64,000 nt of DNA from Taenia hydatigena (Eukaryota; Platyhelminthes; Cestoda; Cyclophyllidea; Taeniidae), in contig JADWOT020000002.1 in assembly GCA_036345935.2 (NCBI GenBank), forward strand, positions 6,894,140 through 6,958,139. The letters run 5' to 3'. A program made the translations under genes and the position numbers. Below are positions 37,806 to 48,888 of this stretch, in pieces. The notes beneath the pieces are model-generated. The model saw only the letters and a program-made list of their open reading frames with translations, did not search any database and was not told the origin of the DNA. Position 1 is the first letter of the stretch. Each line of letters begins with the position of its first letter.

Positions 37806-37992
37806 GTGAGAGGAGGAAGAGGTGGAGACGAAGGGACTAGTCGTGGTTGTCTCGCCATCAGTGCTGGTGATGCTTCAAGTGAGGATGATGGTGGTATGAC
37901 TGGGAGACTTCCACATCCGCTTGCTCCTGCAATGACATCTGCGGAGAGGAAGTGTTCAAACCGCGGATATATAGTACAACCTCTGCAAGTGG
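37806..37992 (+). CDS. Candidate exon ending at a good donor
   Basis: The open frame reads through ISAGDASSEDDGGMTGRLPH and ends at CAAGTG|GTAAGA. The acidic SEDD segment and the CAACCTCTGCA stretch near the donor have weak counterparts at 58265-58350. No acceptor was settled and no family is recognised. Confidence 0.2.
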
Positions 37993-38529
37993 TAAGACAT
38001 GTGAGTCGGTGTAAAATCCGCAGACGCATGAGTAGACCGCATTCTGCAAACTGGCATTCTCGGAGGTGTTATTGTCTGTTGAAGCATAGAACGGTGGTGA
38101 GTCGGTGGACAATTGCACACTAATTCCTCACTTCTTAATGTGTAAGCAAATTATTGATGAGTCAAAGTGAATTGGTGGTCAGTCCGTCAAGAGCGGACAA
38201 CGACCTTGGAATAGGAGAGATGACGTGAATTGCGAAGCAGTATGTAGTCGCAGCTGTGTTCGTGAGCATGATATGTATTTGTGGATACAAAATAGAATCA
38301 TTTAGAAGTGCTTTTCAGAGTGCGTGGTGAGGTGGTGGACAAAAGGAAGCAAACTTAAGGGTGGCTTCGTTGCCTCGCTGAGCTTCTCGCCCCGTCATTT
38401 GAGGTCACTCCAGTGCCGTTAAATTTGCTCATGGGTTAGAAGGGAGGATTAAGGAATAAGGCAGAGTAGAATGAAATAGAGAATCCGAAAACAGTACAGG
38501 TGGTAACAAAGTAAGTAAAGGAGCAAACG

Positions 38530-39440
38530 NNNNNNNNNNNNNNNNNNNNNNNNNNNNNNNNNNNNNNNNNNNNNNNNNNNNNNNNNNNNNNNNNNNNNNN
38601 NNNNNNNNNNNNNNNNNNNNNNNNNNNNNNNNNNNNNNNNNNNNNNNNNNNNNNNNNNNNNNNNNNNNNNNNNNNNNNNNNNNNNNNNNNNNNNNNNNNN
38701 NNNNNNNNNNNNNNNNNNNNNNNNNNNNNNNNNNNNNNNNNNNNNNNNNNNNNNNNNNNNNNNNNNNNNNNNNNNNNNNNNNNNNNNNNNNNNNNNNNNN
38801 NNNNNNNNNNNNNNNNNNNNNNNNNNNNNNNNNNNNNNNNNNNNNNNNNNNNNNNNNNNNNNNNNNNNNNNNNNNNNNNNNNNNNNNNNNNNNNNNNNNN
38901 NNNNNNNNNNNNNNNNNNNNNNNNNNNNNNNNNNNNNNNNNNNNNNNNNNNNNNNNNNNNNNNNNNNNNNNNNNNNNNNNNNNNNNNNNNNNNNNNNNNN
39001 NNNNNNNNNNNNNNNNNNNNNNNNNNNNNNNNNNNNNNNNNNNNNNNNNNNNNNNNNNNNNNNNNNNNNNNNNNNNNNNNNNNNNNNNNNNNNNNNNNNN
39101 NNNNNNNNNNNNNNNNNNNNNNNNNNNNNNNNNNNNNNNNNNNNNNNNNNNNNNNNNNNNNNNNNNNNNNNNNNNNNNNNNNNNNNNNNNNNNNNNNNNN
39201 NNNNNNNNNNNNNNNNNNNNNNNNNNNNNNNNNNNNNNNNNNNNNNNNNNNNNNNNNNNNNNNNNNNNNNNNNNNNNNNNNNNNNNNNNNNNNNNNNNNN
39301 NNNNNNNNNNNNNNNNNNNNNNNNNNNNNNNNNNNNNNNNNNNNNNNNNNNNNNNNNNNNNNNNNNNNNNNNNNNNNNNNNNNNNNNNNNNNNNNNNNNN
39401 NNNNNNNNNNNNNNNNNNNNNNNNNNNNNNNNNNNNNNNN
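38530..39440. other. Assembly gap (911 N)
   Basis: An unbroken run of N. Any open frame spanning it, such as the one apparently running 38449-39486 on the minus strand, is an artefact of the gap. Confidence 1.
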
Positions 39441-40209
39441 GAATGAACGCTGTTAAATCAACTGTGGGTGAACGTTTTAAGTACAAACTTAGTTGGGAAT
39501 AATTAAAACAAATAATGTAACGAAACTGAAACAGACAAGATTATTCCATTGCTTGTGGTGCACTTGCATCCGGTGGGATAATGCAAAGGGTGAAATTGTA
39601 TGAGGTATCTGATGGTACATGCTGGCAGGTGCTCATGGTGCATATTTAAAAATCACCATCAGGTGCACTCCCTAGGTTGGCAATTAAGCACGGAGGTTCC
39701 TTGAGCAGATGCTGCTATAATATACCGAATCAGAGACCATCTGCTCCTGGAGAAATAATTTGACAAACGAAATTGCATCTGTAGTCATTCAACTTGTTCA
39801 ATGGCAACCTGCTATCGTTTCGCTTGTGATAGCTGAGATGTGATGTAGGTTTGGTACAAAACTCCAGTGTCGGTAAGTCTGCAGACAAGCTTTCCCGCTT
39901 TCTTATGAGTGAGACAATCCTCCTGGTCAAGATCATCATCTTCACCTTTGAACCTTAAAAAACGATCATTATCTGTGTCGACGATAAATTACTCGACTAG
40001 TATTCAGTGTGAATTTTGAATTGAGGCGACAGATTGTGCTCGCCAAAAGTTAATGCAACTGTCGAAAGCGTGTGTAGGTAAAGAGGTATAAGAAATTCTC
40101 AATCAAGATGATAGCTTCCATTTGACACTAACTTCACTTCGGTAAGGTCATTGGCAGAATTTTCAGTTTAAGGGCTGCCTATAATAAAAAATGTACTTTA
40201 GCCACTGAC

Positions 40210-40626
40210 TCAGTGGCAAGTGATGATTTTGTTAAAATTTATGCCATACATTTCCTTGATCCAGCCAGAGCTATAAATATCACCTAACTCGGGAAAAAAG
40301 CCTGCGTCTTTTACGAAACTTTGCTCGCACTTTTTATATAAATTGTCCAAATCTGAATTCTGGGACCAGATCATGCCAATGTCAAAATGCTTACACAGCT
40401 TTTGTTTGGTTGAGCGCGCAGGGCTGGTAAATGCAAAGTTCGCCTTATCTGTTTCTGTGACTATAGTTACCCTATCGTCTTGACTGAACCCATTTATTTT
40501 ATCGTCTTCCGATTGACACACTTCCCGAAGCCTACTGCCATTCGATGTCTCCCCTAATCGTATGAGGCAATACTGTCCAGTGTCTGTTTTATCGCCACTC
40601 TTATTGCGTCTTCGTTCTCTGCCACG
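40210..40626 (-). CDS. Open frame of ~138 codons, unrecognised
   Basis: The frame is open from about 40626 to a stop at 40210 and reads GFSQDDRVTIVTETDKANFA and LYKKCEQSFVKDAGFFPELG. In the first 90 bases an overlapping frame, TTIEFVAENEDAIRVAIKQT, ends at TAG near 40555 and looks even more protein-like, which suggests a frameshift or splice there. Composition is charged and soluble. No family is recognised, and it lies alone between the gap and the zinc-finger gene. Confidence 0.35.
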   Translation of the reverse strand, partial: RGRERRRNKSGDKTDTGQYCLIRLGETSNGSRLREVCQSEDDKINGFSQDDRVTIVTETDKANFAFTSPARSTKQKLCKHFDIGMIWSQNSDLDNLYKKCEQSFVKDAGFFPELGDIYSSGWIKEMYGINFNKIITCH

Positions 40627-41495
40627 AATTCAATGGTTGTCAACGTTTATTGGCGTGGCAGGTGCCATACCAATTTTGAAGGACTAAATTGTGCTTATCT
40701 GGCAGTGCATAATCTCCGCTCACGAGGTTATAATTAGATATGACCCTAATATACACCTTGGAATGAACTGACCACATCAATGTTCGCAGTGAAATCTTGA
40801 GAATTTTGATGCTCAATTTTATTGACAATAATGACTTGTGTCATGTTGCATTGTAAAACCGCAAAATGGGCAACAACATGCTATTTTTTACAACTCTGAC
40901 CCTATTTCCCATGCTGCATCCATTCAAATACGTTGTAAAATTTCGTATTTTGCCTTAATTTTCTAATGCTTTGAGAGAAATCCACCCTTGCGTGTAGCAG
41001 CGATCATGATTAAAACAACAGAAGTAATAGTTGCAATATATCTGCCAAACATTAAGCGCGTACATACTCGCAGAGCACATAGCCAAGTCCACATCTGTAG
41101 GTGGTAAGCTAATACATCTCATTCGGAAACTCTAGAAAACGGACAAGTAAATTTTGGTAATCGCATTAATATATACGTGTGCATATTTCATTGACATATC
41201 TAGTGGTTTGCAAATGCACGCCCAATTGTCGGTAATGTGGCATTGCTGTGGCATCGTCTGAATTATCTACACCACCGATGCGGTCTGACGTAATGAAATG
41301 AAATACGATGTTCTCATTATCATATCTATCTAGCGACGCTCAATTAATTTTACATGGTCAGAACTTCGCCACAAATTCTTTGCGATGTGTGTATTCAAGA
41401 CCTATGCACTGAGTGTTTTAAACTTATTGGCGATTATTTTAATGTAGAAAGGTAATATATTGACGTAAGCATCGCTACAAATTTGCTAATTTCGC

Positions 41496-42358
41496 TCACG
41501 AAATTGAGGGTGTTTGCGTTCCACCAAATACACTGTGCCATATGTCTGCAAAACGGAAAACTAAGGCGCTGCAACAAGCACTTATTGCAGTACAAGTCTG
41601 ATCATCGAAGAAATACTTACGGGCATGTTGTGAACTCATATGATTTAAGAAACCTTCGAACGTCGGGTACCCTGCAAAGCATTCTATGCAGTAAAAGCGC
41701 ATTTCTGAATTCGCCATTCTTCGAGCTGCAGCAATGCAAAATAAAACACAAGCATAGGAGGAGGTCGCGTGGAAGGCCAAAGCCACGACTGAGATGCAGC
41801 GCACGAGGAGGATTTTAAGCAAGGGTTAACAGAATCCCACTCACAAATATGCATTTCGATGAAATGACTGAGAAGCAAACGAAAGTTTGCGAATGGAACG
41901 AGGCACGCAGGGCATAGGCTGTGATTCAAAACTAAGATTGAAAAGAAGGTTTTTGACAAATGAGAAGGCGCGTAGAAAAAATAATGGAGAGGTTTGGTAA
42001 TTTCTCTTACGTTTCTGATGCAACAAGAGCTTTCCGTAGGATCTGTAACGCGTTTGGCAAGTCGGACAAGGCAATTGCACGATTACTGAAAAGCCACATG
42101 CACACGTAAAATAAGGTAAGGTAATGTAATCAAATCTGCTTCTCGAGGAGATTGGCAATGAGGGCACGTTAACACTGCGGACCCATCAATGGATAAAATT
42201 ACCACCTTGTTGAGTGAAATTTGTGTGTCAGGTTTATCTACTCCCAGTTCTGTGAATATCTCTGCTTTAGCCATATTACAGCGCTGACATCTAATAGAGT
42301 TTCGCAAATGCAGTTCCATGAGCGCAGTTTTTATTAGAACTCCTCTGTTATCAAACAT
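41496..42358 (-). CDS. C2H2 zinc-finger protein, multi-exon
   Basis: Minus-strand exons 42085-42011, 41931-41845, 41725-41621 and 41545-41496 join with every junction in phase 1 and good GT/AG sites, ending in TGA at 41496-41498. Introns are 79, 119 and 75 nt. The joined frame holds three C2H2 fingers. The first is CPTC..HQKLLNH (C-x2-C-x12-H-x5-H), with its last His in the next exon. The second is CPAC..HFIEMH (x4) and the third is CIEC..HMSSQH (x4). Fingers of this type usually bind nucleic acid. A likely first exon from ATG 42358 has CQRC and CPHC pairs, but its donor is unsettled (a phase-1 candidate is CGCT|GTAATA near 42278). The gene ends about 460 bases from the FnIII pseudogene, on the opposite strand. 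Confidence 0.68.
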
Positions 42359-42776
42359 TGTCTCTTCGCCTACTTTCGTCTACACTTCTTTTTTTCTCGT
42401 ACTTCTACGGGATCTTGTTAGAGGTGGTAATGGATCCAAAAAGGCAGTTGCATTCCATCCTTAATCAGTGCTGCAGGGAATTTCGCCTGTGAAATTTGTT
42501 CTTTGAATTGGCTTTATATCTCAAGGCTGCCTAACCACTTCACCTCGCCAGCTATAGACACGAACGACAGCTTGAGATCCATGCCATGATGAGGCCTTGC
42601 ACCTTATTTTAGCCTTTGCGTCTGTGCACCATGTCGACAAGTCATGTGGCAGTGGGCCACTGATTCACAAGCACAAAGCAACACACCATTTCACGATCAA
42701 CTACCTTGCACATGGAGGTGTCGCCTTGTAGTTCAAGGACACGCATTTGATAGGCTGGTATAATAGTGCCTATTCG

Positions 42777-42782
42777 TATAAA
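42777..42782 (+). promoter_or_regulatory. TATA box of the second FnIII copy
   Basis: TATAAA 42 bases before the ATG at 42824, matching the position of the TATA box at 4525-4530. The surrounding 180 bases also resemble the first promoter. The promoter has kept its layout although the coding part has decayed. Confidence 0.5.
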
Positions 42783-42823
42783 CACTCCATAATTTATACT
42801 TGTAACCCAATTCTCCGTTGGCG

Positions 42824-44320
42824 ATGTCAATTCGCTTGTACCTTATGTTGTCGGTGATTTCACGCTCGGTGAACAGCCATCTAGAACTGGGTGGTAAGTT
42901 TCATTCTGCTACTTACTACCGACCAGCATTTGTGCACTTTGCACACCAGTTAATCGTTTCCATTTTTTAGCAGAGCGCCATGGCCAGTTGAGCTCTACTT
43001 GTTTACATTCACTTAGTTTTAACTCCTCATTTTTCATACATTGTATGCAGATCGCTACATGCACACTAGTTAGCAGCGATATTTGTTTGCAAATGACTAG
43101 CATGCCACACGAATTAGGTGTACTGAATAAAGATGGATGGTTGAGGCTACTATCCCACCTCTGCTGCACTCTATTGGACTCATTGGTATGTTTTTAACAT
43201 ATGTGTTTCGTTATAGTTCAAGCTCATGCGTCATAGACGAATATTCACAAACACATATCAAGAGTCGATCAATCAAGTCAAATGTTGCACTTCAAATGAA
43301 ACAAACCAATAGTTATGCCCGTTAGCACTATTTTTGTTAATATGGAAGCGAAGAGTCCAAGATTTCTGCCTCAAAGTGACCCGTAATTCTTGCAACAGTT
43401 CTGCTACGCAGAACATGCGATTCTTGTTTTGCAACAGAGGCAATAGAAGTAATAAAACCACTTTCAGACCACATTTGGTGGTGCTGCATGGGGCATACAC
43501 TATTACCTTCTTTTACTCTAGAGCAAATAAGTGAGATTTTTTGCAAGGCCGAAACACGATACCATGCGTTTGCAAACGTAATTATAAATGAAAGCTTCGC
43601 TTGCGTATCCCGTGGATTCATTAAAACACTACCCCCTGGTAGGCTAGTAGGTGTGATTATGGTGTTCATAAAGAGGGTTGCAGGTAGTGTTGTAGGGATG
43701 TTTCACTGTTCCGTTTGATTTTTAAAGTGTCGCAAATAGGATTGTATTGGGTGGGAAGGCAAGTGACGGCCGCCTATTGCCTGTGCGAATGGCAGGAGAA
43801 ACTTATCCGGGTAAATGTTTTAAACGAAAGACCAACTTTACTAGTGCATTAACAAGAAGGCATTTTCTGCTGCTTACGCTCATCACTATATTGCGCACCC
43901 TCGAGTGAGCAAGTGTAATTCAAGCTACTTGCTGCCGTCGCCATAAGTACCTTAGCTCTAAACGTCTCACATTTCACTCCTCGTAGAGTCGGACTGCTTG
44001 CATGTTTTCTATTATGCATTAAATATTTCCTAACTTTGCAGGCGAGGCAAAGGCATGAGATGCCACTTCCGGCACACTTCAGATAGAGTTTCGCGACGCC
44101 AAACAGTATTACGTCAACTTGAGACGTGAAAGCGTTGGGTGGACACTACGCGAACCAGATTATACTGACCGTGGTTTCTATTTCTCGACCTTACTTCCAT
44201 AGAAGGGAGTATGTGAATTTGTCAGTGAAGATGGTTAATCATGATGGGTTGGTGGCCAACACATGGTACAAGGTGCTAATGGACATAGAGGCAGAGCGCA
44301 ACTCACCACTCAGTCCTATG
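42824..44320 (+). pseudogene. Decayed FnIII antigen paralogue
   Basis: Exon 1 (42824-42893) still encodes a signal-like start, MSIRLYLMLSVISRSVNS, and ends in phase 1 at G|GTAAGT. The exon 2 counterpart (43438-43638) starts at a shifted acceptor (the ancestral GCAG reads GCAA, and an AG three bases on replaces it) and is 201 nt against 306 nt. It has lost most of strands B to E but keeps its frame to FIKTLPPG|GTAGGC. The exon 3 counterpart (from 44043) meets TGA within six codons, has a TAG at the QW site and a frameshift, then reads KALGGHYANQIILTVVSISR and on to LVANTWYKVL. Its donor is gone. It lies about 38 kb from the first copy in the same orientation. Confidence 0.75.
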
Positions 44321-44574
44321 TGGCTCTTCCCTAAGTGTGAAATCGCCAACAATATAAGGCGCAAGCCAAACGACATCGCCAACAAAGACATGGGCCACAA
44401 GTGCGTATCATGGAGCCTTTATAAGAATGGAAACAGGTGCATAGAGTTTCTGACCGTAATATGGAGCATTGCTTTGTGGTCTGCTGTCAAATGCGTTATT
44501 ATTAAAATGCACAGAGGAGAGAGCTGAAACAAAGTGCAACACCTGGCCACGCCTTTTATCTCAAGCTGAAATTT

Positions 44575-44784
44575 GTGTCAACAGAGAGCGAGATTTTGCG
44601 ACTAGACAGCTTTGAGATGCAAAGTCAGTTCAGAAAACCCGCTGCGAAGCCGAGCGTCCCTGCGCTACTGATTGGGAGCTATGATTACCTTTATAACTTA
44701 TTCAAAACAATAACAAGATCTCGTATTTATACGCAAAAAGTGACCTCTACGTCAGAGGAAACAAGGCGACAACGCTTAAATTGA
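44575..44784 (+). CDS. Small ORF conserved in block B
   Basis: After a GTGTCAACAG acceptor-like site a phase-1 frame reads ESEILRLDSFEMQSQF and continues through GSYDYLYNLFKTITRSR to ETRRQRLN and TGA. Its last 45 or so codons align without an indel to the minus-strand frame at 4104-4250, which ends NSRRQRGNF, though many bases differ. The phase would suit a final exon for the FnIII gene just upstream, but in the first half this ORF lies inverted upstream of that gene. Role unknown. Confidence 0.3.
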   Translation: MSTESEILRLDSFEMQSQFRKPAAKPSVPALLIGSYDYLYNLFKTITRSRIYTQKVTSTSEETRRQRLN

Positions 44785-45430
44785 AGGATTTCAACAGGAC
44801 TTGCTATCATGGATGCGCACTTGATACAGTCCCATAGTTGTCGACGGAGTAATATTGGGAATGCGGAAATAAGAGTAGAAGTGGTGGTTAATTAGCGACA
44901 CATGCAAATGTAAATTAAAGAAATGGAATTATTATTTGCTGATGGATCCTCAAATTTGACCCGCTCATATTGACGTTGTTCTATAGAAGTGGACTTTAAA
45001 TAACAGGAAAGCACGCCTCATTTCACCCTAATTGTGGAATCACCATGCCATTTTGAAATGCAATGCAATGGACTTTGATGCTGTAGCATAAAGTGCTCTC
45101 CACCAACAGACGGTCATATTGTTTGGCAAGAGATATTATTTCCTCACTTGTCTTTTGTACTGTCTTGATGCGTGTCACCATATCATGTGCATTGGGTTGA
45201 AATCGGGCAAAGCCACACTTCGGCTATCCAAAAAGTGCCTAACCCTCGAAACCCTACAAAGCGACATGCAATTTAATGCTTAAACATAAAAGCAGACGCA
45301 GTCGTTATCTACAGCAATCTGATCCAATTTTTATGGGATTTAAATGCATGGGAGCGCTGTCAAGTTTGAAGAAGCCAAGTTGCGACAGCGCACTTTCAGG
45401 TGGAAGATAAATTATTTCAAATAGGCTTAA
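44575..45430 (+). repeat. Block B, second copy (inverted to the first)
   Basis: The reverse complement aligns with 3480-4310 along its whole length, with a partial third copy, 48180-48570, in the same orientation. Divergence between the copies is considerable. It follows the decayed FnIII gene and leads into the satellite units at 45585, a mirror image of the arrangement at 3258-4572. Confidence 0.6.
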
Positions 45431-45584
45431 AATCTCCCGACATAAGCGAAAACTCCATCCCGTCCTGCCAATAAAGCCCAGAGAGAAATATGCTACATTC
45501 CTGGAAAACGCATTAAAGATTAATGTCTCAAAGACGCCATTAACAAGCAGTGCTGAATTCTACCATTTATTTGTATTATCAGCC

Positions 45585-48570
45585 TCGCACGGGTCTGCTG
45601 GTGGTGGTTGTGGGTGTCAGAAATGCCACTGCTTTTAACGCCAATAAGTGTGGTAGGGTATTGTTTACCTCGTAGATGGTATGCGATAGCCCTGCGGCAT
45701 TCGTTTCCCTACTTGTATTATCAACTTTGCGTCGGTCTGTAGATGGTGGGCTCAAGTGACATCAATGCCACAACTCGTGTATGGCCAATCAGTGTGAAGG
45801 AATAATCTTTGCCACACAGATGACATGCTATAGCCATGCAGAATTTCCAAGTTACTTACATCCTTACACTTACATTGGTCTGTCGATGGTGGGTGTGCCA
45901 GCAATGCCTCTACTTGTGTGCTGCCAATTAGCATGGGGTGATGAACTTGAACGCATTGATCGCATTTGATGTCTATGCGTTCCAGCCCCAAACTTCTTAC
46001 CCACCTCTTTTCATTTCGTTTTTTGTCAAATTTTACTAAGATCGGATTCAAATATTTTTCATTACTAGATTATCCTCTACCTCTTTGTTTTTGATGCATG
46101 ATTATGTACGTAGTTGAATGCTACGTCTGCTTTCTAAATTCACTACGTTCATTGACATACCCGAATCCCAGCATTTCCTAATTCTAACCGAGTGTATAAT
46201 GTAGGCTTTCGGTGTGTTTCGCTTAAGTGCTCGAATTTTGGTGGTTAAATTAATAAGCCATGTAGCAAATACTGTGAATCATTCTAATAGTCTAGCCAGC
46301 ATCTCACGAGAACAATAATTCTTAAGCGTACTTACAAAGACTTAACAGCCAAGGTGTGATTTATTAAGGCGAACTTCATTTGGATCGGTGACTCACCATG
46401 AACACAGTCTACTGACATGCTGTGCGTGTCATTTTTCTATCAATGCTTTGTTGCGGATTCTCTATGCTAAGAGTTTTTAGAATAGAGTACTTCTTGTGTA
46501 CTGTTGCAGGTCTGCATGCATTTGCCGTTTTCTTAAGTCATAACATATAGATCTCGTGTTGGCGATCTGGCTTCCAACTTTCGCAACCATTAGCACTCAG
46601 ATGCACGGAGAAGCAATTTGCGACCAAATGTGTCGCGAATTCGCACAATTCGATTTCGGGTCAGTTAATATGAGCACGTCAATTTACAAAATCGACATCA
46701 CCTTCAAAGTGTCTTTTTATTGTTTGAAAAGTCATCAGCTCTAATCAAAGGATGCGATGGCATTTGAATCTTTCTTATCGCTACTGGTAAAGCTTTCTTT
46801 CGATCTTCAAAGCCGAAGTGCTTCCTTGAGAAAAGGACGAAAGACAGCAAACCGCATTTTGGACAGTCTGTGCTGCAGTCCCGATCTGTCAATGGTTCAA
46901 AAAATTCAGGATGTAAAATCGATCAAAACGGGTGTAAAATTAATAGGATTATGAACAGTGCGCATCAACGGACCAATGGTGCGCATCCGTTCAGCTATCA
47001 TAAGGCAGATGACTGCAAGCACGTGCCGTCATAGCAATATTAGGGAGAGGGCGCCTGCGAAAATTTGTAGCGGACATGATCGCGATTGCTATCTGTCAGC
47101 GTAGCTTGCTCTTAACTACCGGGAGGGTGTTAAACTCGACTGTTATGTCCTCCCATTTTTACAATTTTTTAAACTCGAGGACAAAAGTTCCGCAAATCAA
47201 ATGCACTTCTGTTCACGACTGGTCTGTTTGTTTGCAAAAACACTGCTAAAATTGCAAAAACTTGGGGCGTTGGCGGTAACAACGCCACCATTGCACATGT
47301 ATCCACCCTCGATGCAAATCGTGTGCAGAATGTTTGACTTAATCGCCATTTATCGGATGTGGTAGCATGCAAGAATTCAAATGTCAAACGCACTTACTGG
47401 TAACGAAGGACAGACCTTTAATTCGCTGTCCGCTAAGGGACTGACCCATTCGGTTTTCACTTAAGTGCGAGGATGAAACTTGGCAAGCTTAAGCAAAATA
47501 TTAAATGAATCCTGTTAAACAAGCGATGGTGAAACTCAAACCACCGGTACAATTCAGTTTTTCTTTTCTTGCCTGTAGATATTGTGGTTTGGATGTCCAA
47601 CTAGATGGCTGCACTCTACAAGTTTCCATTACTTTGGCTAATATCTCAGACGACAGCTCAGGTGCGCTTGATTAAATGGGCCTCAAGTTGATTGGTCACT
47701 CACCAATCACGTTGTTGATCTATGCCATTTTGTGATCTTCCACACCAAGGATGATTTCAACGAAGTAGTGTTTGCGAACTGCTGCTTCGATCATTGTGAT
47801 TCCACCTGTATTTGGCGTTCTCTTTGGGATATAGCACTTCATAGATCTCTTGTTGGAGACTCCACCTCCAACTTCCGCAATCATTAGCATTGGGGTGCAC
47901 TGATAAGCAGTTTGAGACTATGTGCAACGCAAATTCTTGCGAATGGGCCTCCGATTAGTTATTGCGAATAAGTCAATATATAAAATCAGCGTCAGTTTTA
48001 AAGTGCCCTTCAATGTGCAGAAAGCCCTAATTAGTAAATAAAGCATGCGATGACATTTTACCTTCCTTACCACTACTAGTCGAGCTTTCCTTGATTCTCC
48101 GAACGCAGCACGCGTCCTTGAGAAAAGGACTACAAATAGGGGGCCGCTTCTTAGACAACGTTTAAAATATAGGGGTTCCAAGAGGACTTAAGATCATGGA
48201 TATGCATTTGTTACCGCTCCATATTTGTCGACATTGTAACGCGGCAAACGCAGAATCGTTAGCAGAAATGGAGGTTGACTGACGAGATATATGAATACAA
48301 GTCAAAGAAGTGTGAGTACTATCTGCCATTGAGTGCGCAGCGGTAACTCGACCACGTTGGCGCGGTACTACGCCTTAAATCACCTAATTGACGATTCACC
48401 ATGCTATTCTAAAATGCACTACAAAGGACTTTGACACTGCGGCATAAATTATCCGCCATCAACAGATGCCAACGAAGGTTGGAGAAGAGACAAACGTTCT
48501 AATTCGCTTTTACTACCTTAACCATGTTTGGAAGCATGGTGAATTTCAGCGAAACTACGCTTGATTAATC
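45585..48570 (+). mobile_element. Second foldback-like region: satellite, core A, block B
   Basis: Three ~142-bp units (keys near 45592, 45735 and 45878) lead into a core-A copy (about 46000-47600), a second partial core A (47690-48180) and a partial block B (48180-48570). The internal order of core A follows 960-2400. Short open frames (46704-46892 and 47918-48181, minus) share the FGFxDRKKA-like frame noted for the first element. No intact transposase-like gene is present. Confidence 0.5.
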
Positions 48571-48888
48571 AAAAAAGGTGCCCAACAGGAAAAGCCGCAC
48601 GTACGAATAAAATCGAATGCACAAGCATGCAAAGTAAGCACATTTTTGGCTGTAGCAATTTAGTTTCAATTTAGCAGCAATTTAGCGAAGGTGTAGGAAC
48701 GATGAACGATGCGGCAAATATAAAAACAAACTCTATATTAGTGCATAATCTAGGGCACATTAACGAATTCACCTAACAAGGAATGCAGCATAAGCTAAGA
48801 AAATCTACTGCAAATCTGCTTTTCAGTTAATTATAACATATTCACTGCTGAATTCCAGCATACACATGCAGAATAAGTGGCGCGAGTC

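Noticed and set aside
38449..39486. 345-codon open frame on the minus strand
   Set aside because: Nearly all of it is the N gap; only a few residues at each end are real sequence.
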